Part shown: piece after piece, positions 22,216-34,838 of the stretch
Position numbering within the stretch: the first letter of the stretch is position 1
Layout: every line of letters starts with the position of its first letter
From: Xenopus tropicalis
Taxonomy: Eukaryota; Chordata; Amphibia; Anura; Pipidae
Length of the DNA stretch: 64,000 bases
Assembly (NCBI RefSeq): GCF_000004195.4
Contig: NC_030681.2
Coordinates: 26,922,982-26,986,981 of the forward strand
Direction: 5' to 3'
Program-made: the position numbers and the translations under genes
The notes under the pieces: generated by a model
What the model was told of the DNA's origin: nothing
Seen by the model: only the letters and a program-made list of their open reading frames with translations
Databases searched by the model: none

Positions 22216-24008
22216 CAGATATGGGACCTCATATTTAGAACTCTGAATAAACTCTACCTATCATGAGGTACAAATCATAAATGCAAATGCTTTACCAATT
22301 AATGTCCAGGTCTTCAAGTTCCAAGGGACAAGTGCTATGGACACACTAACCATTATTCTTTTAATATAGCCAACACATTTACAAGAAGCAAGGCTTCCTA
22401 GGAAACAGTTTTGCCCTTTTTGGTACAGGTATTTGTATTATATAATAACTGAAAATATAAATTGGGATAAAAACTGTTACAAAGGAAAAATCTTTATCAC
22501 CATAGGCCAAGCTTGTGGCTTCTTCTTTAGACAAGTGCCAGCTGCTACAGTATGATGGCACCTCTATCTTTTTTCAACCAATGAGCCTGCACCTTGCAAG
22601 GCATGTATTTCATGTTAGTGGCTGACTTGCTGATGTTCACATCCCAGCAGCCAATCAACAGGAGGCACCAGGGAGAATTTGCCCTTAACCAAAATTTGTC
22701 AGCAATGTAAAGCTTACCAGTCACTGAAAGACTGATGAAAAATACATCCCATCATTTATGTTCTGATGAAAGATTAGGGGTTAAACTATGATTAAACAAC
22801 TGGAAAGTTGATTACTGCATCTGACAAATGATATAGCACTCTTACTGTGTTATTTGATTTATTCTTAGCACTGCTGTAGATCTGTGTGCAATTAAATCAA
22901 ACACACATTATCCTCACTGTAATCGTATCATGATTAATTAACATTAAAAGCCCAGCTGAATAAGAAGAGGAAGAGGCAAAGACATGGCCATTAAGTTTCT
23001 AGCACCTTCACGCTAGTTACTGCTGTAAAATATGATCTGCAAGTCTTCTCAATGATGCTCCTTAATTGACATGACTGTGGAGCTCCTGTAGGTATATGCT
23101 AAGCCACTTCCACTGTTATTCTACCAAAAAACCCTCCTGCGTGTTTTAACCTGCGGTTTTAAAGTTTAAGATTATATTTCCATCCAGATTTTTCCCGCGG
23201 GACAATAGACTTGCAGGGATTTAATTTAGCAGTGCATTTCTCGAATGCTTCACACTGTCTCTGCGTTGGGATCTTTTTTTTTTTTTTTCTCTGCTGGCAT
23301 TGAATGATAGCCATTATGTGAATAGCACATTACAAATGAACTTGGTCAGCACTGAAAGGAAAAAGTACAACTGCAGTACACACAACACAATCAACTTTTG
23401 TTTACGGAGTCAGAGTAGTAAAATGAAAAAGGGGAAACGAGTGGAAAAAATAAAAAAAAGAACGGCTAAAGGGGAGAGCAAAAAGAAAAAAAAAAAAAGC
23501 TCCCTCAAAACGAGAAAGTCCCAAGGAGCTTATAATTCAGTCTGTTACAGAGTAATTGTAAAAATAAATCATTCTATCATTTGAAATATAAACCATTGTA
23601 AATCATTATAAGTGAAAGTCCAGCACATCTGTTAGTGCAATCAGAATGCCAGGCCAGGGGAAAGCACAGTTTCAGCCCTGCTCCCGAAAAGATTTACACA
23701 TTTATTCACATGTTCTGCGAGCGTCATAGAAGCGGCGGCACCATATTGTTTCTGTGCAAGGTTTATATGGGCATATGTTTTATGTTCCATGGAGTTTCCC
23801 TTAAACTGCCAGTAAAGGACGATTGCCTAGCTTAATGTATTGTTTTTATTTATGTGAGCAGAAGGGGACGTATTGCTTGCTCTGGGTCTGCTCAATGTGA
23901 TGCAGAAACATCTATTTCTTCTGTGCCGCCATTCTTTTGTTGCCTGTGGACTATACCAACCCTGTAGCAAATGAAACACAATGCAAACATATTTATTGAT
24001 AGGTAATA
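22216..24008. other. Repeat-poor stretch; conserved-element-like texture at 22840-23620
   Basis: No transposon ends were found. The lysine-rich 94-codon frame at 23300-23584 arises from A-rich DNA and is not supported as coding. TTAATTAACATTAAAAG near 22935 is homeodomain-like. Confidence 0.3.
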
Positions 24009-24433
24009 CAGGTGTGGGATCCATTATCCGGAAACCCACTATCCAGAAAGTTCTGAATTACGGAAAGCCCATCTTCCATTGATTCTATTATAAGAAAACA
24101 ATTCTTTAAAAATGATTTCCTTTTTATCAGTAATAATAAAACAGTACCTTGTACTTGATCCCAACTAACATATAATTACCCCTTATTGGGGGCAGAACAG
24201 CCCTATTGGGTTTATTTAATGGTTAAATTATTCCCTTTTCTCTGTAATAATAAAACAGTACCTTGTACTTGATCCCAACTAACATATAATTAATCCTTGC
24301 TGGAGGCAAAACAATCCTATTGGGTTTAAAAGATTTTTTAGTAGACTTAAGGTATGGAGATCCAAATTAAGGAAAGATCCATTATTCGGAAAGCCCCAGG
24401 TCCGAGCATTCTGGATAACAGGTCCCATACCTG
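24009..24433 (+). repeat. CAGGTATGGGA-family MITE with one B unit
   Basis: Termini CAGGTGTGGGATCCATTATC and GGATAACAGGTCCCATACCTG are present with TA flanks. Internally one B unit (CCCCTTATTGGGGGCAGAACA) precedes the ordinary A unit. Confidence 0.85.
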
Positions 24434-24591
24434 TACCACCTTTTTAGGATTTAAGGACAAGCCAGATTTTTCCTTTTAAATGATTGCTATTTGCACATGT
24501 AATTAACACTGAGCTCCTTATATTACTCTGTATCATTGTTATGAACTCAAAATCCTGCAGTGATGTAAACAGTGGGTTTCAAAACACTGTT

Positions 24592-25030
24592 GTCTTTAGT
24601 ATGTTATAGATTGGCCAATTCTTAACAACTTTTCAACTGGTCTTATTATTTATATGTTATAGTTTTTTTTAATGATTTACCCTATTCTTCTGAATCTTTC
24701 CAACTTTCAAATGGGGGTCCCTATTCCCAGCAGCCAAAAAATGATTGCTTGGTGAGGCTACACTTTTATTGCTATTGTTTTTGTTACTTACTTTTCTTTT
24801 TAGGTCCTTTCCTTTTTATGTATCAGTCTCTTATTCAAACCACTCCTTGGTTCCTTGGTTGTAATTTGAACTCTAGCAATCAGATAGCTGCTGAAATTTC
24901 AAAGTTGAAAATTGCTGAAGAAAATATGAAATAAATTAAACGCCACAAAATACAAAATGAAGACTAATTGCACATTGTTTTAGAATATTACTCTCTAGAT
25001 CATACGTTAGGTTAACTCAAAGGTGAACCT
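24592..25030 (+). repeat. TTAACTTTTA-family T2-like element, diverged
   Basis: Shares GTTATAGATTGGCCAATTCT and AGCAACTTTTCAACTGG-like text with 21988-22215, and ends GGTTAACTCAAAGGTGAACC, the expected inverted terminus. The extreme left end is degraded. Confidence 0.65.
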
Positions 25031-25114
25031 GTTACAGAGATAGCTAGAAACTTAGCCATAAAGGATGACAGTGAGTGAAGGGAGATTTAACCAGTTAAAT
25101 ACATATTCCTATGC

Positions 25115-25280
25115 AAACACAACAATATGGTGGAACTATGGTTAGCACTGCTGCCTTGCAGCCCTATGGTCTTGGTTTGATTTCAGCCAGGGCAAGAAGT
25201 TTGTTGTTCTCCCTGTACTTGTGTTGGTTTCCTTCAGTTACTCCAGTTTCCTCCCTGATTGGAGAAAAAAAGTGCATCTC
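25115..25280 (+). repeat. SINE-like repeat with tRNA-like head
   Basis: GGTTAGCACTGCTGCCTTGC followed by a B-box-like GGTTTGATTTCAGCC and then TTGTTCTCCCTGT and GTTTCCTCCCTGATTGG match a dispersed vertebrate repeat whose head resembles a tRNA promoter. It is too diverged to be a tRNA gene. The class is my recollection. Confidence 0.5.
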
Positions 25281-25299
25281 ATCTTTTGAAAGACACCTC

Positions 25300-27260
25300 T
25301 AGGGGGCTTCAGGCGGAGGAGAGCACAGTTTGGAGATTCATAAACATGGTGCTGTCTAACTTTTTAATATTGTAGACCAGTTATCTCATATACTCCATAT
25401 TTACAGCCTGGATTATGTTGAAATGATGTTACTATTTATAGAGCTGTAAGATAGGTGCGGCCACAGAAATTCTTTGCAATGCCACTTCTAGCCTCCGGGC
25501 CTTCGGTTCGACAGACCTACATTGACAAATGATTTTTTTCCCTTTCAAGTATAACGCCCTGGATTTTGGTTCAACATGTAGATGTTTTTTGTGTGTTTCT
25601 TAATTTTTATGTAATGTTTAAATAAAATTATATTAAATAGATCATATCAGGGTAATGAAATTCAAAAATGGTAAATCTGATTCCTAGGCATGGTTAAGTA
25701 CAAGGAAATTGGTGATAATGCATGGTAAGAAGCTTCCAACATTGTAAGAGCTCAAGTTGTAGGACAATATCTTCTAACAGAGCTCTTTGGTACGCTGACA
25801 AATATAATTTCCAATGATTGATTCATGAATATTATGGAGCCAGATGTATGGGGCGTCCCTTAGGTGATAAAATGTGATGTTCAATTGGCGAGAGGATGTT
25901 GGTAAAGACCCTGCTATGATGGGAATACGAGAGCACTGTAGTAATGTGATTATGGTAATGATCAACAAGTCAAAGTCTGATGCTTTTGTTCGCTTTAATT
26001 AACTTCTTGGAATAGTACAGTCGCTTTCTCTGTGCTCATCACATGGTCCTGCTTTTGTGTCCGCAGTCTGTCATTTTTTTTTTTCTACTGGGACCGCAAG
26101 CCTCCAAAGGCATGACTAAATGAATTCATTGCTGGAACAAAGATTCAGTGGTAGAATAGAGATTGATATCTTTTGTTGTCAGACATTCAATACCATATAG
26201 CAATCCAATTACTTAAGCTGTTTCTATCAGCCTTATTACTGCTTGCTATTGAGGCGTACTCTAATGCTGGATCATTCTGTCTGACAAGAATGTAGTGGAA
26301 CAGATTAGGCTTTTAATGAGAGAACTGTTCGTAGGCAAGAACTTTTTTTTCCCCTATTGTATACATTGAGATATAGGAATTGTACCTAGGGAAATACCTC
26401 GAATCATTGTTGCGAGGACAGATCAAAGGGATACTTGAAATTTGTACTACTGCCGGTGGAAATATCTTATAAAAATATTGACAAAGGTTTTTTTTTAATG
26501 AGTAGGCATCTTGTACTGGGAAGGAGAATAAAAAAAAGTTGAAATTGCAGCATGGTAAATTTGAGCAGTCCTGTGTTATAGTATCAAGAAAGTATTAAAG
26601 TCTATACTGCACTGTACTAATGCAAAAATTATAAGAAAGTGCCTTTTAGTTGGAATTTTAACCGGCCGGTATACAAACCCCTCTCATTTTCCAGGTCATG
26701 CCAACGTTCCTAGCCTTGTTCAGCTGAGCAATTTTATTTATAGACAGATTGTCTGGATTCCCACGGTCTGTTTCAAGCCACTGTCACATCAAGAGCGATG
26801 AAGGGGGGGAAAAATCCTACCTCCTGTATTTATAACACAACTATAAGAGGAATCCCAGAGTGCCATTAGTGTACTGAAAAGTAGATGCAAATTCAGATAC
26901 CTCAGACCATAAATTATTCCATGTAGGATACAAAATCTATATCAGAATGAACGTTTTACATTTAACTGTTACAAGATGAATTCAAAGGTTTAATCCCACA
27001 AGAGTAGAGATCAAGTACCATAATACTCATGTCTAACGTATGTATTTTGGACTTGGGATCTACCAGCAAAGAGACTGTGTGTTCACCCCGTGGTTTTGTA
27101 TAAATGTGTAAATTAAGGATAACATATAAATGATATTCAAATAGGCTAAAATGGTGGCAACTATTCTGGACAATACTGGATTGTTCTACTCTGTTGTAAA
27201 GAAACCCCCTCGCAGCTTTATTCATATTTTTAAAAAAAGCAAACTAACCCACCTCCTATC
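25300..27260. other. Repeat-poor stretch; conserved-element-like texture at 25970-26880
   Basis: No mobile-element termini seen. Several AATTA cores and balanced composition occur in 25970-26300 and 26640-26880. No supported coding region. Confidence 0.3.
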
Positions 27261-27480
27261 TAGGGTTGCCGCCTTTTGGTTGACTTCTTACCAGCTAATG
27301 ACATGGAGAAGGTGGGGGCAGGACATTGAAGGGGCAGGTTAAAAATTCAAAAGGGGTGGGACTAGGAGAAAAATGGGGGGGATCTGCGGCAGCCAAAGCA
27401 GAGGCAGAATTGGCATGGAGACAGGATGAAAGCGATAATGGGCAGGATAGAGGGGGAGTGGGGGTAGAATTTGGATGGAT
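27261..27480 (+). repeat. GGGTTGCCGCC-end repeat fragment
   Basis: TAGGGTTGCCGCCTTTTGG resembles the terminus of the short MITE at 10889. The following GGGGCAGG-rich DNA gives a 148-codon frame (27326-27772) that I attribute to the repeat. No opposite terminus was found. Confidence 0.4.
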
Positions 27481-27772
27481 AAATCTCCCCCAAGTGTTAA
27501 CAATATTCAAACCTACTGTAAGATCCACAAAATTTTCATCATATGAATTCAAATGCCCTGGAGCTTACAAACTATCAGATAGAACTCAAATCTATATCCC
27601 CCAAACTTCTATGGGGACTTACGTGTATATATGCCCCTTTTTTGTAAGTTATTTCTATCAAAAGATGCAAAAGTCAACTATTTTGTTTGGCCGGCTTTCA
27701 ACTACTGTATCATTGTTTTTTAAGATCAAAAATAATTTTGAGAATTTGTTTTGTTGCTACACAGTACTGTAG

Positions 27773-28772
27773 CTCTACCGAGTAAATGTTTACTATACTA
27801 CTAATAATAAGTGTTGGTACTTGAACACATATTGCTATCACAGTAAGACTTTGGAACCTAGTGTTGGAACCTTGGGATAAAGAGAGAACCCATAGGCACT
27901 CAAAATGTTTTTAACTTTCATCATGTTTGCAAAATAACCTTAAACATTGCAAAAAATGTCTTCTAGTCCAGCTTAGGAAGTGCTGTGCATGTAACACTTC
28001 AGTTTTATTAGTCTTTTAGCCAAAGCTAATTAGCAGCAAGCAGGTCCCTCGGCTTCGGGAACATGCCCTGTGGCAATCAGAAGTTAATTGTTAGCAATGC
28101 AGGAGAAATAAAAGCCAAACAGTAAAAAGGAATGTTTTGGTAAAGTAAAACATCAATTTTACAAGCCCATAAATGAGATCTATCAAGGGCTAAAGTAAAA
28201 CAAACCAAAATATTGCCCGGATGGCCTCTTTAGATAAATATATGTTATATTTTTGTGTGTATAAAAATGGTATGCAGGCAATATATCAAATAAAGGACAA
28301 TAATAATACATACAAAATGTTCCATATTTTCAGAGTGGTAGTTTCAATAAAAAAGTTTTTACTATTCTGGAGTCTGATCTTGTTACTAAGGACGGGTTTC
28401 CTTTATTGTACTGTTAATATGTAGTTCGCATGATTCATCAAGAAAGATTCTTTTTATGACATGCTTGCAATAAAGCGTAAGGGGAACTGATGTGGTAAAA
28501 AAAATCCCCAACAAACTGTAGTTTTATTATTGAGCGTACCATTTTGCAAATAGCCCACTCATGCTGCCAGTACCAAACCACTAGTAGGAGACATTGACTA
28601 TAACAAGTAAAAGTTGTTGGGGTGAAAGAGCATATGAAGTTGTTTAAAGAGAGGAGGTTGAATGCAATACTGGAACCAAAGGCATTTCCCATGTCTTGCT
28701 TGCCTATGTATCCTAATGGTGTTTGAATAAAGATCCACAGTTAGTTTACTTTGCCTGTTTGTGGGATTATGT
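27773..28772. other. No gene or clear repeat seen
   Basis: AT-rich, no terminal repeats and no convincing open frame. Confidence 0.4.
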
Positions 28773-28866
28773 CAACCAGATATCGGTTGGGCAGCTTGTT
28801 GGATGGTACCACCCATGAGCCAATAAGCTGCTGACTTGGCCTGTGTAAGGCCACCATACATTTGGT
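28773..28866 (-). repeat. GGTGGCCATACACG-family fragment
   Basis: The minus strand reads GTATGGTGGCCTTACACAGG, then AGTCAGCAGCTTATTGGC and CCGATATCTGG, in family order. Only about 95 bp of the left part survives. Confidence 0.6.
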
Positions 28867-29503
28867 TCTAAAGAATCCAATGCTTTGACAGTAATGCAGG
28901 TCATGGTGTGAACAAAGTCTTCTTGTTCCTTACTAATAAAGTCTTCCCTTCTGAACAGGGAAAGATGGAGGGTCATGTTGCCTGTTACCACATGGAGTTG
29001 GAAACTCTCATCTGCATAAACAAAAGAACAAGTGAATACATTTTTCTCCAAAAATGGAATTAGCGATGAGCCCTTTCATAGATAGTGCTAGACCTATAGG
29101 AAAACTAGCCATGGAGTATCTAGCACAGACAAGGTCTACAGATAAGAATGTTATATACACGTCTGGGCAAAGGTGAACAAGGAAGAATCTGATTTAGACA
29201 GATGCTAATTGCTAAGAGGCTGTCATGGTGGTAAAGGTTAACAGCTTTGTGCTTTCAGGCCTGTACAATATATTGATCATTTTATAGTTATTTGTACTTA
29301 TAAATAACATTGAAAATGCCCTTAACATGGCACAGTATTTTAGAAATAATGTTGAAAATACATTGAAAATATTGATAGATTAGAAATAATTTTCTTCTTT
29401 GTTGAATAATGATCTTGACTTACTTCTTCCAACAGGTCTAGAACTTTTGAAATTCTTACTATTAGGTAATTTATAAATTATAGATCTGTATAACTTTACA
29501 CTA

Positions 29504-29655
29504 CAGGTATAGGATCTGTTATCCAGAAAGCTCCAAATTATGGGAAGGCCATCTCCCATAGACTCCATTTTAATAAAATAATTTTTAAAACGGATTTTCA
29601 TTTTATTCTGTAATAATAAAACAGTACTTGTACTTGATCCCAACTAAGATATAAC
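29504..29655 (+). repeat. CAGGTATGGGA-family MITE, 5' part only
   Basis: Starts CAGGTATAGGATCTGTTATC and stops after CCCAACTAAGATATAA, where another element begins. The right half is missing. Confidence 0.75.
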
Positions 29656-30088
29656 TTAAGGTATTATGCTGCAGAGGATTGTTCACCTTTGAGTTAACTT
29701 TTAGTATGATGTAAAGAGTAATATTCTAAGACAATGTGCATTAGGTCTTTATTTTTTTTAATTGTGTTTTCTAAATGATTTTACTTTATGTTCAGCAGCT
29801 CTCTTTTTGGAATTTCAGCAGTTATCTGGTTGCCAGGGTTCAAATTACCTTAACAACCTGGAAGTGGTTTGAACGAGAAACTGATATCTGAATATAAGGA
29901 GACCTAGATAAAAAGATAAGTAATAAAAACTAACAATAACAATAAAATTGTAGCCTACCAGAGCAAGATTTTTTGCCTGTTGGGGTCAGTGACCCCCATT
30001 CGAAATTTGGAAAGAGTCAGAAGAAAAAGTTACTTAGTACTGGCCATTCTATAACATAATAAAAGTTAACTCAAAGATAAACTTTAAG
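29656..30088 (-). repeat. TTAACTTTTA-family T2-like element, near complete
   Basis: TTAA occurs at both ends (29656-29659 and 30085-30088). Just inside are the inverted copies CACCTTTGAGTTAACTTTTA and AAAAGTTAACTCAAAG. The body contains TCAGTGACCCCCATT and ACTGGCCATTCTATAAC, the complement of the plus copies. Confidence 0.75.
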
Positions 30089-30239
30089 AAATGAATTATA
30101 AGGTTAACCTGCAGCGGGGTGGGGATATTTACTTGTTTATGGAAGCAGAAAGTTTTAGCTCCAACCCATCAGCCCAATTTTAACTTGGACAAATTTTTTT
30201 GGTGTATAAACTTACATTTGGGTTCCTTTTCGGATCTTG

Positions 30240-30335
30240 TTGTAGGGGCCTAAGGTCTGGAGTGGGATTCAAAATAGGCCCTGGCATTTCCAGAACACAG
30301 AGGCCCAAACAGCCCCCCACAGGCCCACTAGATAG
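30240..30335 (+). repeat. Dispersed repeat, copy 2 (see 7000-7095)
   Basis: AAAATAGGCCCTGGCATTTC and AGAGGCCCAAACAGCCC appear in the same order and spacing as on the minus strand at 7000-7095. Confidence 0.6.
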
Positions 30336-30486
30336 TGACTGTCTATGGGATCTTACAGCAGCCCCTCTGGCGTTTGCCAGAATATACAGGCCCGGATTTG
30401 TGGAGAGGGGCAGCATGCCGCCCCGCCACAACTACATTTTTAAATTTTGCCCACCTCTCCCCACTGCTCTGTATGGGAGATTAAAT

Positions 30487-30788
30487 GTTTGCGCATGTGC
30501 GCTCTCTGCTGCGGGGGGGCAACCAATGAGGATGGCCTAGGGGTGACCAATGGGTGCAGCCTAGGGGCGACCAATAGGGGTGGCCTAGGGGCACCCGCAA
30601 CACAAATCTGGCGCTGAGAATATACAGATTGCCATGTGTTTGCGCATGTGCGCTCTCTGCTGCGGGGGGGCAACCAATGAGGATGGCCTAGGGGTGACCA
30701 ATGGGTGCAGCCTAGGGGCGACCAATGGGGGCGGCCTAGGGGCGCCCGGAACACAAATCTGGCGCTGAGAATATACAGATTGCCAGTT
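30487..30788. repeat. 151-bp tandem duplication with inner 24-bp repeats
   Basis: GTTTGCGCATGTGCGCTCTC begins at 30487 and again at 30638, a period of 151 bp, with few differences. Each copy holds about three 24-bp units like GACCAATGGGTGCAGCCTAG. The GC-rich block interrupts AT-rich surroundings and generates several chance frames. Confidence 0.9.
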
Positions 30789-30829
30789 CAGGCCTGGGGC
30801 CCAAACAGCTATTTTGTAGCTGTTTGGAA

Positions 30830-31790
30830 AAAACCTTAAGTTTCTAAACATCCAAACTCACCGGATGAACTTCAGAGAACAGAAACAAGCCAATCCGCTC
30901 AACCAGGTGAGCTGCGCTAGTCGGTAAATGAAGAAAGGCTTTCTTAACTATCACTCCATAAACCAGGGGATTAAAAAAAAAGGTACACTGTGATTCCAAA
31001 ATGAATAAAACGCAAAGCTTTAAGCTTATTACTTTCTAGCTATGTTAATCAGTCAGAATTGTTGATTCACTCATTGGGAGACAGAAAACAGACAAAAACA
31101 GCAGAAAAGCACAGGAGTATTGTGTTTGCTGTTCCATCCCCTGTAAAAACAGCACATTGCTTTAGATGTGTTAAAGCCACTTTAAGTCATAGTATTAGGC
31201 AGGAGATTTAAAGCCCAGCAAGTAAACTTGCGGTAACACAACTCTTCTCTGTTACATTTTGGTGTTGACCTAACACCGCCGCTGCTGAATGATGGATACA
31301 GATTAAGGCATGTAAATAAACACAAGCTCCCTCCTACCCACTGATACTATGAAATCCTCCAGGTTTGCATGTACATCTTTAGCCACGTTAGGTAAATCAG
31401 CCAGCTCTAAAGAAACTTATAAAAAGAGGCCGATTATCATGACTCATCTAACTGTCTCTAATGGTATGAAGTTAATTGTGTGATGAAAGTGGATTTTAAA
31501 GGGCAATTTTCAAAGAATGTTAGTTTTTCACCCCTGTAACCCGGTGTATTATTCTAATTTATTATGTAAGCAGTTCATGTTTGGAAGTGTTCAGTGATTC
31601 AATGAGATTTGTCTGTAAAGGGGCATGATACATCGCTGTCCTCCCTTACCCTAATACCTAACAATATCATCTTAAATATGGATTATAGCAAATGTTTTTG
31701 AAACTGATGAAATTCTCTCTTTTTTTAAATTCAACAAGTTCACATGGAACATGAGTAATTGTTACACTACCATCCAATACATTTGCTTTT
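30830..31790. other. Repeat-poor stretch; conserved-element-like texture at 31000-31640
   Basis: Non-repetitive sequence with motifs such as TTAATCAGTCA, GTAAATAAACA (forkhead-like) and TTAATTG. No coding region was found. Enhancer identity is conjecture. Confidence 0.3.
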
Positions 31791-31791
31791 A

Positions 31792-32128
31792 CAGGTATGG
31801 GATCCCTTATCCGGAAACCCATTATCCAGAAAGTTTTGAATTATGGAAAGGCCATCTCTGATAGACTCCATTATAAGCAAATCATTTTAATTTTAAATTA
31901 CAAATTAAAATGATTTCCTTTTTCTCTGTAATAATAAAACAATACCTTGTACTTGATCCCAACTAAGGTATAATTAATCCTTATTGGAGGCAAAACGATC
32001 CTATTGGGTTTATTTTATATCTAAATGATTTTTAGCAGACTTAAGTTATGGAGATCCAAATTACAGAAAGATCCCTTTTCCAGAAAACCCCATGCCCCAA
32101 GCATTTTGGATAACAGGTCCCATACTTG
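31792..32128 (+). repeat. CAGGTATGGGA-family MITE, single-unit form
   Basis: Termini CAGGTATGGGATCCCTTATC and GGATAACAGGTCCCATACTTG are complete; one A-type unit is present. Confidence 0.85.
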
Positions 32129-33005
32129 TATACTTAGCCCCTTATTAAAGTGGGTTGTTCACTGTTTTTGGGACACAATATTCCACTCTACCCCCTCTGC
32201 CCTAAATATAGTAATATTGGCAAAATGGAGTGCAGAGTTGTTGTTGTTGTTTGTACAATGAATTCACAATTGCCTGTGTTTGGCATTGCTGTATTCACAA
32301 GGGGCAGGTGGGGCAAATACATGTAGAGTGGAAGTCCTTTACTTTGCACTCTAAAGGGCCTTTACATGCTTGGTTTCCTTACAGAAACATAAAGTTAAAC
32401 ACACAGGTTTTGTTTATGGTTCTTAGATTACAAATAGATGCTGCCATTGAAAACGTTCTGCCATAACTTGATGAGTGAAAGATTGATAACTGTTTTTTGA
32501 GCAACTATTGTCAGGGGGTGATCTTGCCACCTGCCTTCTAACCCCTTTTTCCTTTGGTCCTCATCCTCTCAGGAGCCTTTCTTATATCTTACTTCTGTCT
32601 TTGCTCTCCACCACTTATTCATCACCTCCTTTCTTCAGTTTCTTTCCATTTCCATCCTGTTTAACAAAGAAGCCCCAACACTGCAGCTCAGTACAGAGGT
32701 CCCCTGTCTGCACAGCATATGGCTTTAATTAGGCGGAGGAATACTGCACAGCCCAGCTATGCTGCCTTCACACAGGTATAACAGCAGATGATGTGGGTGA
32801 ACTGTGGGAGGGTTAATGATTAGCCTGCTGAGCAGCTTAAGAAGGAGAGGAAACCCACATGCATCATTACCTTACTAGTGGGAAGGGGTTTGAAAAAATT
32901 CTTGTGATACTTTTAAATAAAATACCTAGATCAGAGCTTTACACTGATACCTACATGTGCCATTGCACAGCATTGTTTAACTTTATATAAACAAAGGCTC
33001 TAGGA
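32129..33005. other. No gene seen
   Basis: Ordinary sequence with short open frames only. Confidence 0.4.
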
Positions 33006-33298
33006 AAAATATCCCCAACCTCATGAGCCACACTTCAATGTAGAAAATGTTGGTGAGCCACACAAGCATGAAAAAAATTCTTTGGGGTACCAAATATGGG
33101 CTGTGATTGGCAATTTGGTAGCCCCATGTTGACTGTAGGCCTGCAGGAGGCTCTGCTTGGAGGAAAACTGTGTGCTTCCAAAAGTTGTCTCCAAGCCAGA
33201 AATGTACAAATTGGCTCCTACTTTGAGGCCACTGGGAGCAACATAAAAAGGAATGGTGAGCAACATGTTGCTCAGAAGCCACTGGTTGGGGATCACTG
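33006..33298 (-). repeat. Short hAT element, same family as 62545-62839
   Basis: The right end reads GGTTGGGGATCACTG and the left end AAAATATCCCCAACC. Flanking 8-mers CTCTAGGA and GTCTAGAA match at six of eight positions, fitting a worn hAT target duplication. Shared text with the 62.5 kb copy on the opposite strand includes AACATGTTGCTCA and CCAGAAATGTA. Confidence 0.75.
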
Positions 33299-33679
33299 GT
33301 CTAGAAAGACAAGAATTGTGTCCAGCCACTTCTCAGATGAAATAGGTTTGCAGAGAATATGTCCCATGTTCTATAAACCTTATAGGGAACTTCAACTTAA
33401 ACAAGTCCTCTTTTGCCACTCTGTTGGGCTTTTTGCTTGAGATACAAGAATATTATTAACATGATAGACATCATTTCTCAGTCTTTCTTCAGTCTTTGAA
33501 GAATATTACACTCACCCCTAAGACAGGATAGCTATTTACAGAAGGTCTGGGGGTCTCTTTGTCACAAGTTTGTTATTGAATGTCTTTCATTCCATCACAC
33601 AGTCCAGATACCCATAGAAGCTGAAATTAGCCAATCAATGTTATTATATGAATAGTGAAGTGCATTTCCTATGGCATCA

Positions 33680-33890
33680 CAGGTATGGGATCTCTTATCT
33701 ATCTCCCATAGACTCCATCATAATAATAAAATAATAAAAAAAAGAATTCTTACTTTTGTATTTTTAATAATCTCCTTTTTCTCTGTAATAATAAAACAAT
33801 AGCTTGTACTTAATTACAGAAAGATTCCTTGTTAGGAAAACTCAAGGAAGTCTCAAGCATTGTGGTCAATAGATCCTATATCTCTACCTG
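33680..33890 (+). repeat. Degraded CAGGTATGGGA-family MITE
   Basis: Starts CAGGTATGGGATCTCTTATC, retains CTCTGTAATAATAAAACA and CAAGCATTGTGG, and ends ATCTCTACCTG. Internal deletion has removed most of the middle. Confidence 0.65.
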
Positions 33891-34838
33891 AATTTTTAAA
33901 TAAGCATTTTCTATAAGTTACTCAAGGGAAATTGAATAGGTTGTAAACTCTCTTATTCTTACTCAGAGATGTTTGAAATCGGCTATAGCAGCTCACAGTA
34001 TGGAAAAGTATCTTTGTATCTGTGCGGAACTACTGTTAGGCATGCCTAGTACCCTTCTACAGAAGGGTGCAACACACCTGCAGACATGGGTCCAAGCTGA
34101 TCATTTGGTGTGCAGGATCAATGACCAAATGAAATGCCATTTAATAACACACAGTGATTGTACAAGCCAAGCAATCATCAAAGGAACTGCTACCCATGTT
34201 ACTTTTGTGTTTGCTAATGATTTTTGCACATCCACCTAAAGTGAGAAGTGGACAGGTAAGAATTTCAATCCTGGCCAAGTAAATTCTGATGGTTTGCACA
34301 AAGGTCTGTTTGATCTGCTTCACAAAGGGCCTGTGCATGGAATTACGGTTAGGTGCTCTGTGTGAGCAGTTGGTGCATAGGCACCCCATATAATATGGAG
34401 AAGCACAGAGCTTTTGTTCCATGTTGATCTTTCCAGCTTGATTCCCTTCTCTTGCTGCATGTCACAGTATGTACTGTAGGTTCCTTGGGGAGTGTTTAAA
34501 AACAGCAATATTCAAGTTGTTAGATTTGCAGTTGACTTAAGGCTCCAACAAGTTCACGTAAGGAATTTCACCTTTTTGTTCCTTAGTTTTTCATAAATAG
34601 GATCTCTTGTCACTATTTGAGCCTACTTGAAAGAAGAAGCATATTTCCTGTATGGCTTTTCTTTATATTGGTATATTTATTTTCCAGTTGATCATGATGT
34701 GTGCTCCAATCCCAGCTGATGAGAGACAGAGTTCAAAACAGACAACCGCCCTTCTAGAGAATTTGACGCCAACTCAACAGTGTATTATAGATGGGTTGTT
34801 CAACTGGATGCCCATGGGACAGTTGAGACCCTCTAAGT
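33891..34838. other. No gene or clear repeat seen
   Basis: Open frames up to 93 codons on the minus strand show no recognisable domain. Confidence 0.4.

Noticed and set aside
23300..23584. Lysine-rich 94-codon frame
   Set aside because: Produced by A-rich DNA; no domain and no conserved pattern.
25125..25190. Possible tRNA gene
   Set aside because: A- and B-box-like text is present, but no cloverleaf fits and the flank matches a dispersed SINE-like repeat.
27326..27772. Longest plus-strand frame in the window (148 codons)
   Set aside because: Starts in GC-rich repeat sequence, with no domain, no splice context and a composition change midway.
30180..30851. Several frames of 83-113 codons on both strands
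   Set aside because: They follow the 151-bp tandem duplication and dispersed repeat, not a gene.
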